From NCBI GenBank assembly GCA_903895695.1, contig CAITUY010000215.1, forward strand, positions 1-64,000: a stretch of DNA of 64,000 nt. The letters are read 5' to 3'. The position numbers and the translations under genes are program-made. This document shows positions 35,901-44,900 of the stretch, in pieces. How positions within the stretch are numbered: position 1 is the first letter of the stretch; every line of letters begins with the position of its first letter. The stretch is from an uncultured bacterium. Lineage in GTDB: Bacteria; Verrucomicrobiota; Kiritimatiellia; CAIKKV01; CAITUY01. A model generated the notes under the pieces. The model had not been told where the DNA came from, searched no databases, and saw nothing but the letters and a program-made list of their open reading frames with translations.

Positions 35901-38900
35901 CGGACCCGTCCGCGCACACCGCCAGCGAATGCGAGTCGCCAGCCGAGACAGCCAGCACCGAGGCCGGGGCCGTCGCCACATTCGTTTGGCCCAAGGAATT
36001 ATCGCCCCACGCCACCACGGTCCCGTCCGCGCGCAGGACCACGGAGTGCGCCCGACCGCCAGCCACGGCCACGGCGTTCGTCAGGTCCGGCGGCACGTTC
36101 GTCTGGCCGGCAGTACCGTCCCCCCACGCCATGACCAGGCTCGGCAGCGTGACAGGGGCGATCTGGAGACTGACCGCCACCGTCAACGGACTATTGGTTG
36201 CGCCCGGAGCGGTGAACCTCAGCCGACCCTGGTAGGTGCGCGGTGCGAGCCCCCGCGTGGCCACGCGCACCACCTGCGTCCGGCCCGCGCCAGCCGCGAG
36301 GACGCCGGTCGGGCTGTTGACGCTAAGCCAGAACGCATCGCTGCCGATGGCGTAGTTCAACGGGCCGTCGCCCGCGTTGGTCAGGGATAGGTTCTGCGGC
36401 GCAATGACGCCGAAGACCTGCCCTGTAAAGACGAGACTGGCCGGCGCAACTGCCATTATTGGTTGCGTGAAACGCGCTTGGATCTGCCGCGCCCCGGTTA
36501 GCGGCACGGTCAGCGCAAGCCCATTCGTCACGCACCCATTCGTATCACCACTCCACCCCACGAACGTGTAACCGTTCCAGTTGGACGCCGTCAGGGTAAC
36601 GTTACTCCCGGCCGCGCACCAGCCGCTCCCAGGCCCAGCATTGCCACAGCCTCGCGCCTGTACATCCAGCCAGTAATTCGTCGTCCACTGCCAGGAAATG
36701 GCCGAGTTGGTGGAGATCGTGAACGAGGTTTGGTTCGACGTGCCACTGGTCGGCACATCGCCGGCGCCGATCCAGCCCGCGCACACGTACTGGGTTGTGC
36801 CCAGCGCCAGGACTGCCGGATCGACCCTACAGGTGAGCGGCGTCGGGCGTGAAAACAAGTTCGTACCCCGGTCCGGCGAGGGCACACCGTACGGCGAGGT
36901 GACGACCAACGAGGCCATGGGTACCAGGGCTAGCGAATGGCCGCCGCCGCCCGCCACCGCCATTGCATTGGTGAGGCCAGGCGGCACGTTCGTGCGGCCG
37001 GCAGCGCCATACCCCCACGCCACGACCGTCCCATCGGCGCGCATGGCGAGCGAGTGATAGCCGCCGCCCGCCACAGCGACAGCATTCGTCAGGCCCGCAG
37101 GCACGTTCGTCTGACCATACGAATTGTCGCCCCACGCCACGACCGTGCCGTCGGCACACAGTGCCAGCAGGTGTTTATCGCCGGCCGCCACGGCCACGGC
37201 GTTCGTCAGGCCCGCCGGAACATTGGTCTGGCCGGAGCTGTTGTCACCCCAGACCACAACCGTGCCGTCGGCGCGTAGCGCAGCCGAATCGTACAATCCG
37301 GCATCCACGGCTACGGCATTCGTAAGGCCGGGCGGCACGGTGGTCTGACCGAAGCCATTGTACCCCCACGCCGCAACGGTCCCATCCGCGCGCAAGGCCA
37401 CGGAGTGGTAGTCGCCGCCGGCCACCGCCACGGCGTTCATCAACCCCGCCGGCACGTTCGTTTGGCCGGAGGAATTGCTGCCCCACGCCATCGTCGTCCC
37501 GTCCGCGAGCAGGGCGAGCGAGTGAGCGCCGCCGCACGCCACGGCCACGGCATTCGTCAAGCCCGTCGGCACGTTCGTCTGGCCGGCACTATTGGATCCC
37601 CATGCCACCGCCGTTCCGTCCGCGCGAAGCGCCAGCGAATGGTTTCTCCCGCCAGCCACGGCCACGGCATCGGTCAGGCCCGCCGGCACATTCGTCTGGC
37701 CGTCGCTGTTGTACCCCCACGCCACGACCAGGCTAGGCGGCGTGACCAAGGGCTCGAGCCGCAGGCTCACCGGTACCGCGCAAGGACTGTTCGTCGCGGC
37801 CGGGGCGGTAATCGTCAGTCGGCCCTTGTACACCCGCGGCGCCAAGCCGCGTGTGGCCGCGCGCACTACGTGCGTCGTGCCCGCCCCCGGCGCCAGCACG
37901 CCTCCGTGACCGTCCACGCTCAGCCAGAATGCGTCGCTCCGAATCGTGTAACTGAGTTGCACGTCAGCCGTGTTGGTCACCGTGACCAGCTGCGGCGCCA
38001 CATCGCCATAGGCTTGACCCGAAAAGACCAGCCCCGAGGGCGCGACAGCAAAGCTCAGGCCCGAGAACCAGGCCTCGATCCGGCGCGGCGCATCGCCGGG
38101 CACGGTCAGCGCGGCCCCGTTGACCGTGCACCCGTTCGTGTCACCCTTCCAGCCCAGGAAACTCTGACCTGTCCAGTTGGAAGCCGTAAGTACCACGTTG
38201 CTACCCGCCGCATACCAGCCGCTCCCCGGGCCGATGTCGCCGCCGCCGTAGGACTGCAGGTCCAACCAATAGTTCGTCGTCCACAACCAGGCGAGGACCG
38301 AGTTGTTTGTGATGGTGAATGCCGTCACGTTTGAGGTGCCGCTTCCCGGCACGCTGCCGGATCCGGACCAGCCGGTGCACACGTACTGGGTTGGGCCTTG
38401 CACAACGACGGCCGGATTCACCGAACACGCCTGATCTGTGTTTCGAGTCAACCAATGGGTGCCCGGATCCGGCACGGACACGCCATAGGGCGAGGTCACG
38501 ACCAGGGAGGCCATGGGCACCAGGGCCAGCGAGTGACCCCCGCCGCCCGCCGCCGCCACAGCCTGCTTCAGGCCTGCCGGAACGCTCGTCTGACCCAACC
38601 CGTTGTCGCCCCAGGTCACGACCGACCCATTCGCACGCAAGGCCAGCGAATGCCAGGGCCCCGCAGCCACCGCCACCACGTCCGTCAAACCCAGCGAGAC
38701 CTCTATCTGGCCGAGACTGTCATCGCCCCAAGCCACGACTGACCCGTCCGCGCGCAACGCCAACGAATGCTTCTCGCCCGCGGCCACCGCCACGGCGTCG
38801 GTCAGGGCTGCGGGCACATCCGTCTGGCCGAACTCGTCGTCTCCCCACGCCATCACCGTCCCGTCCGCACAAAGCGCCAGCGAGTGCGCGCCGCCGCCGG

Positions 38901-41900
38901 CCGCCGCCACCGCATTGCTCAGGCCCGCCGGCCCGTCCCTCTGACCGAAACTGTCGTCTCCCCAACCCATAACCGTCCCGTCTGCGCTCACCGCCAGCGA
39001 ATGGTACCCGCCGCCAGCCACGGCCGTGGCATTGGTCAAGCCGGCCGGAACAGTCGTCTGGCCGAAATCATTGGCGCCCCAGGCCACCACCATCCCGTTC
39101 GCGCGCAACGCCAGCGAGTGGTAGGTGCCGCCCGCGACGGCAGCCACATCGGTCAGCCCCAGGGGTACATTCGTCTGGCCGTTGCCGCCCTTCCCCCAGG
39201 CCATGACGGTCCCATCCGCGCATAGCGACAGAGAATGGTAACCGCCGGCGGCCACGGCCACCGCATCGGTCAGACAGGACGGAACGTTCGTCTGGCCAAA
39301 AGTGTCGTCGCCCCACGCCACCACCCGACTCGGTGGCTGGGCCGGGACGATCTGCAGGCTGACTGCCACAGCCTGAGGACTGTTCGACGCCGAGGGGTCC
39401 GCAATCGTCAAGTTGCCGCCATATAGCCGTGGCTGAAGGCCCCGGGTCGCGACTCGCACCACGAGCGATGTCCCTATACCAGTCGCCAGCACGCCGGTAG
39501 GACTATCCACACTTAGCCAAAACATGTCGCTGCGGATGGTGTAACTCAACACCCCGTCGCCCGTATTCGTGATGGCAAGCACCTGGGGGGCGATGCTGTC
39601 GTAGACCTGCCCCGAAAAGACCAGATTGGACGAAGCGAGTCCTATGAGCGGCGCAGTAAACTGCGCCTGGATCCACTTTGGGCCCGTCACGGGCACCGTG
39701 ATGGTGGTCCCTTCCACGGCGCACCCATTGGTGTCGCCGCTCCACCCCAGGAACGTGCAATCGGGCCGGTTCGACGCCGTCACCGTCACGTTACTGCGAG
39801 CCGCATACCAGCCACTGGTCAGCCCGACACTGCCGCAGCCGCGCGATTGCACATCAAGCCAGTAGTTGGTGGCCCACCACCAAGAAACGCTCGAGTTATT
39901 TGTAATCGTGAAGGAGACCTGGGTCGAGATCCCGCTTGCCGGCGTGCTGCCAGTCCCGGTCCAGCCGGCAAACACACGCTGGGTGGCGCCCTGAACGACG
40001 GTGACCGGGTCCACCGAGCACGTCTGGAGAGTGTTTCGTGTAAACCAATTGGTGCCCCTCGCCGGAACAGGCGATCCAAAGGGTGCGTCTACACATAGCG
40101 AAGACATGGGCACTACCGCAAGCGAATGGTACGTGCCGCCCGCAATCGCCTGAACGTTCGACAGACTCGCCGGTATGTTCATCTGCCCCTTGCTGTTGTC
40201 GCCCCACACCACGATCGTTCCGTCCGAGCGCAACGCCAGCGAGTGATACTGCCCCGCCGCCACCGCCACGGCATTCGTCAGATCGGCCGGCACGTTCGTC
40301 TGACCGTTACTGTTGAGCCCCCACGCCGTCACCCTGCCGTCCGAGCGCAAGGCGACTGCATGCCTCCAACCCCCCGCCACCGCCACGGCATTCGTCAGGT
40401 CAACCGGCACGTTTGTCTGACCATCGTTATTGAACCCCCACGCCACGACCGTCCCATCTGAGCGCAGCGCCAGGGAAAAGTACCCACCGGCCACCGCTAC
40501 CGCATTCGTCAGCCCTGTTGGCACATTCGTCTGACCATAGTGGTTGTCGCCCCAAGCGGCGACCGTTCCATTCGCACACAGCGCCATCGAGTGCCAGGTT
40601 CCGGCAGCTATCGCTACTGCATTCGTGATCCCCGCCGGCGCACTCGATTGACCCGAATCATTCTGCCCCCAACCCACAACAGTCCCATCCGCGCGCAAGG
40701 CCAGTGAAAAATCCCATCCGGCAGCCACCGCGACCGCATTGCGCAACCCACCCGGCACGTTCAACTCGCCAGCCCAGTCATCGCCCCATCCCGTGACAGT
40801 TCCGTCATCATTCACCGAAAGAGCAAAATTGGCGCCGCCAGCCACCGCCACTGCGTTGGTCAGCCCCACGGGCACGTTTAACTCGCCAGCAATATTCTGC
40901 CCGCCCCACGCCACAACCCGAGCCGGAGGCGCAACAACGGGCTCGATCCGCAAGTCCACCGGCACCGTGCACGGACTGTTCGTCGCTAACGGGGCTGTGA
41001 TCGTGACCCGGCCCTTGTACACACGCGGCGCCAGTCCACGCGTCGCCACTCGCACCACGTGCGTCGTTGACGCCCCAGGCGCAAGCACGCCACCAGGGCT
41101 GTCCGTCCTGAGCCAGAACATGTCACTACCGATGCTATAGTTCAACGGGTAGGCCCCCGGATTTGTTATGCTGAAAACCTGCGGCGATGCGTCACCATAG
41201 TTCTGGGCAGAAAACGTTAGACTGGAGGGAACGACGGTGACGCCCGTCCCGTCAAACTGCGCCGTTATCTTACGCGCTCTGGTTACCGGCACGGTAATTT
41301 CCGTCGCAGTGATCGTGCAAGCGTTCGTGTCCCCGCGCCAACCGAGGAAGGGATAGCCCGGCCAGTTCGAAGCCGTCAGGATCACGTTGCTTCCGGCCGC
41401 AAACCAACCGCTGCCCGGACCAACGCTTCCACAGCCGGATGTTCCCACATCCAGCCAGTAGTTTGTCGTCCAGAGCCAGGCAATGGTCGAGTTAGTGGTA
41501 ATCACGAAAGAGACTTGGGTCGAGGTGCCGCTGGCGGGCACACTGCCAGTGCCCGTCCAACCTGCGACGACGTACTGCGTTGTGCCCTGCACTACGGTTG
41601 GGACCACCGAGCACGACTGGAGCGCGTTTCGTATTTCCCAGTTCATGCCCTGAGTCGGCGTCGGCACACCGCGGGTAGAGTTCACGAACAACGATACCGC
41701 AGGTGCCAGCACCAGCGAATGATAGTAGCCGCACGCCGCGGCCACGACACTTGTCAGACCCATCGGCACACTCGTCTGGCCATAGGTATTGTCACCCCAC
41801 GCCACCACCGTCCCATCCGCGCACAGCGCCATCGAGTTGTCGCATCCCGCTGCCACTGCAACCGCGTTGCTTAGGCCCGCTGGCACATTCCCCTGGCCAT

Positions 41901-44900
41901 AGTAATTGGCGCCCCACGCCACCACAGTGCCGTCCGCACGCAGTGCCAGCGAATGCAAATCTCCACCGGCCACCGCGACCGCGTTGGTCAGGCCCGCCGG
42001 CACATTCCTCTGGCCATAGGAATTGTCACCCCACGCCACAACCGTCCCATCCGCGCACAATGCCAGCGAGTGACTGATTCCGGTAGTTACGGCCACCACG
42101 TTAGACAAGCCCGCCGGCACGTTTGTCTGGCCATCGTTGTTGTACCCCCACGCCACGACCGTCCCATCCGCGCGCAACACCAGCGAGTGATTCGACTTCG
42201 TAGCTATCGCCACGGCGTTGGTCAGGCCCACAGGCATATTCGTCGGGCCGAGGAAGTTGGTCCCCCATGCCGCGACGGTCCCATCCGCGCGAAGCGCCAA
42301 CGAATGACCTTGACCGGCGGCCACCACCACGGCGTTGGTTAGACCCGCAGGCACATTGATCTGACCACTGCCGTTGCCTCCCCACGCCACGACCGTCCCG
42401 TTCGCGCGCAGAGCCAGCGAATGCACCTCCCCGCCAGACACCCCAACTGCGTCGGTCAGGCCTGCCGGAACATTCCTCTGGCCAGAAGAATTGTCACCCC
42501 ACGTCGCCACCAAGGTTGGCAGACTGACGGCACCGATCTGGAGTCTCACCGTGACAGTCTCCGGGCTGTTCATCGCCGCCGGGGCCGTGATAGTCAGTGT
42601 TCCCCGGTACGTCCGCGGCGCCAATCCGCGAGTGGCCACCCGCACCGTGAGGGTTGCGGTTTCTCCGGCCGCGAGGACACCAGTTGGATTGTCCACGCTG
42701 AGCCAGAATACGTCGCCTTGAACCGTGTAGACTAAAGGCGCGTCTCCCGTGTTGGTAACCGTAATCGACTGGGGCGCCACATTGCCATACACTTGGTTTG
42801 TGAATGCTAGGTTGGAAGGACCGACATCAAAGTTCAGCCCGGAGAACCAGGCCTCGACGTGACGCGGGCCGGCGACCGGAGAGGTGAGCACTGCCCCGTC
42901 GATCGCACATCCGTTCGTGTCCCCATGCCAGCCCCAAAAACTGTAGCCAGGCCAATTTGAGGCAGTCAGGGTCACATTGCTGCCGGCTGCATACCATCCG
43001 CTCGTTTGCCCAACGTTACCGCAGCCGTCCGGTTGAACGTCTAACCAGTAATTGGTCGTCCAGAGCCACGTGACAGTCGAGTTATTGGTGATGGTGAAGG
43101 CAACCTGATTCGAGGTACCACTCGCCGGCATGCTGCCGGTACCGGCCCAGCCGGCGCACACGTATTGCGTTGTGCCCTGCGACACCAGGGACGGGGTCAC
43201 CGCGCATGTCTGGGGTGTGTTTCGGATCACCCAGTTAGTGCCTTGGCCCGGCACCAGCGAACCGTGGGCCGAGACTACAACCAATGAAGCCGAAGGCGCC
43301 AGCGCCAGCGAGTGGCCACCGCCACCCGCCACCGCCACCACATTGGTCAAGTCCGTCGGCACGTTCGTCTGGCCGCACGAACCGTCACCCCACGCCACAA
43401 CTGTCCCGTCCGCGCGCAGGGCCAGCGAGTGATTGGCCCCGGCCGATACCAACACCACGTCAGTGAGGTCCGTGGGCACGTTCGTCTGGCCATAACCGTT
43501 GTCACCCCAGGCCACAACCGTCCCATCGGAGCGAAGCGCCAGCGAATGATTCGATCCCGCTTCTACCGCCACAACATTGGTCAGATCCGCCGACACGTTC
43601 GTCTGGCCCAACGCATTGTCGCCCCAAGCTTCGACCGAACCGTCCGCGCGAAGCGCCAGAGCATGGTTCGAGCCCGCCGCCACCGCCACCGCGCTGGTCA
43701 GATCCACCGGCACGTTCGTCTGTCCCAGCGCATTGTTCCCCCAGGCTGTTACCGTTCCGTCCCGACACAAGGCCAGCGAGTAGACTCCGCCACCGGCTAC
43801 CGCTACGACGTTGGTTAGGCCCGCCGGCACATTCGTCTGACCCAGATTGTTCCTTCCCCACGCCACCACTTTCCCATCCGCGCGCAAGGCCAGCGAGAAA
43901 TCAGCCCCGCCGGCCACGGCGACGGCGTTCGACAGGACTGCCGGCACGGTCGTCTGGCCATAGCTATTGCTGCCCCAGGCCACGACGGTCCCGCTCGCGC
44001 GGAGCGCCAACGAGTGATTCGCACCTGCCGCCACCGCCACCGCGTTGGTTAAGCCTGTTGGCACGGTCGCCTGCCCGAAACCATTGGTCCCCCAGGACAT
44101 GACGAGGCTGGGCGGGACGACCAGGGGCTCAATACGAAGACCTACCGCCACCGTCTGGGGACTGTTCGACGCCGCCGGGGCCGTCAGGGTCAACGTCCCG
44201 CCGTACACGCCGGGCGACAATCCACGCGTGCTCACGCGCACGACCTGCGTGGTCCCCGCTCCGGCCGCAAGCACACCGACAGGACTGTCCACGCTGAGCC
44301 AGAATACATCGCTCCGGACCGTGTAGGACAAGGGGCCATCGCCTGCGTTGGTAATGACGAGGAACTGCGGGGCCGTCACGCCGCAGACCTGGCCCGAGAA
44401 CGCAAGGTTGGTCGCCACGACTGCGAGCGCCGGCTGGGTGAATCGCGCCGTGATATGCCGTGACCCGTCTGCTGGCACGGTCAAGGTCGCCCCGTTCGCC
44501 ACGCAGCCGTTCGTGTCTCCGTCCCAACCGAGCAGCGATTGACCTAGCCGGTTTGAGGCCGTCATCGTCACGTTACTTCCAGCCGCATACCAGCCGCTTC
44601 CCGGCCCTACACTGCCGCATCCGTGCGTCTGCACGTCCACCCAGTAACTGATGCTCCACAACCAGACAATGGCCGACTCATTGGTGATCGCGAAAACAAC
44701 CCGGTTCGAAGTGCCGCCGGCGGGCACGCTCCCGGCACCCGTCCACCCCGTGCATACGTACTGGGTTGCGCTTGGCACCAGGACCACCGAATCGACGCTG
44801 CACGTCGCGACAGAACCGATGATCATGATATTGGTGCCTGAGCCCGGAACGGGCGTACCGTAAGGTGACGTCACGACCAGCGATGCCACGGGCAGCAGCG

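Noticed and set aside
37405..38334. Plus-strand frames of up to 309 codons across the propeller gene, and short minus frames of other phase
   Set aside because: They are periodic shadows of the RCC1 repeats and repeat the same nonsense motif every 39 codons. None has a start signal or family match.
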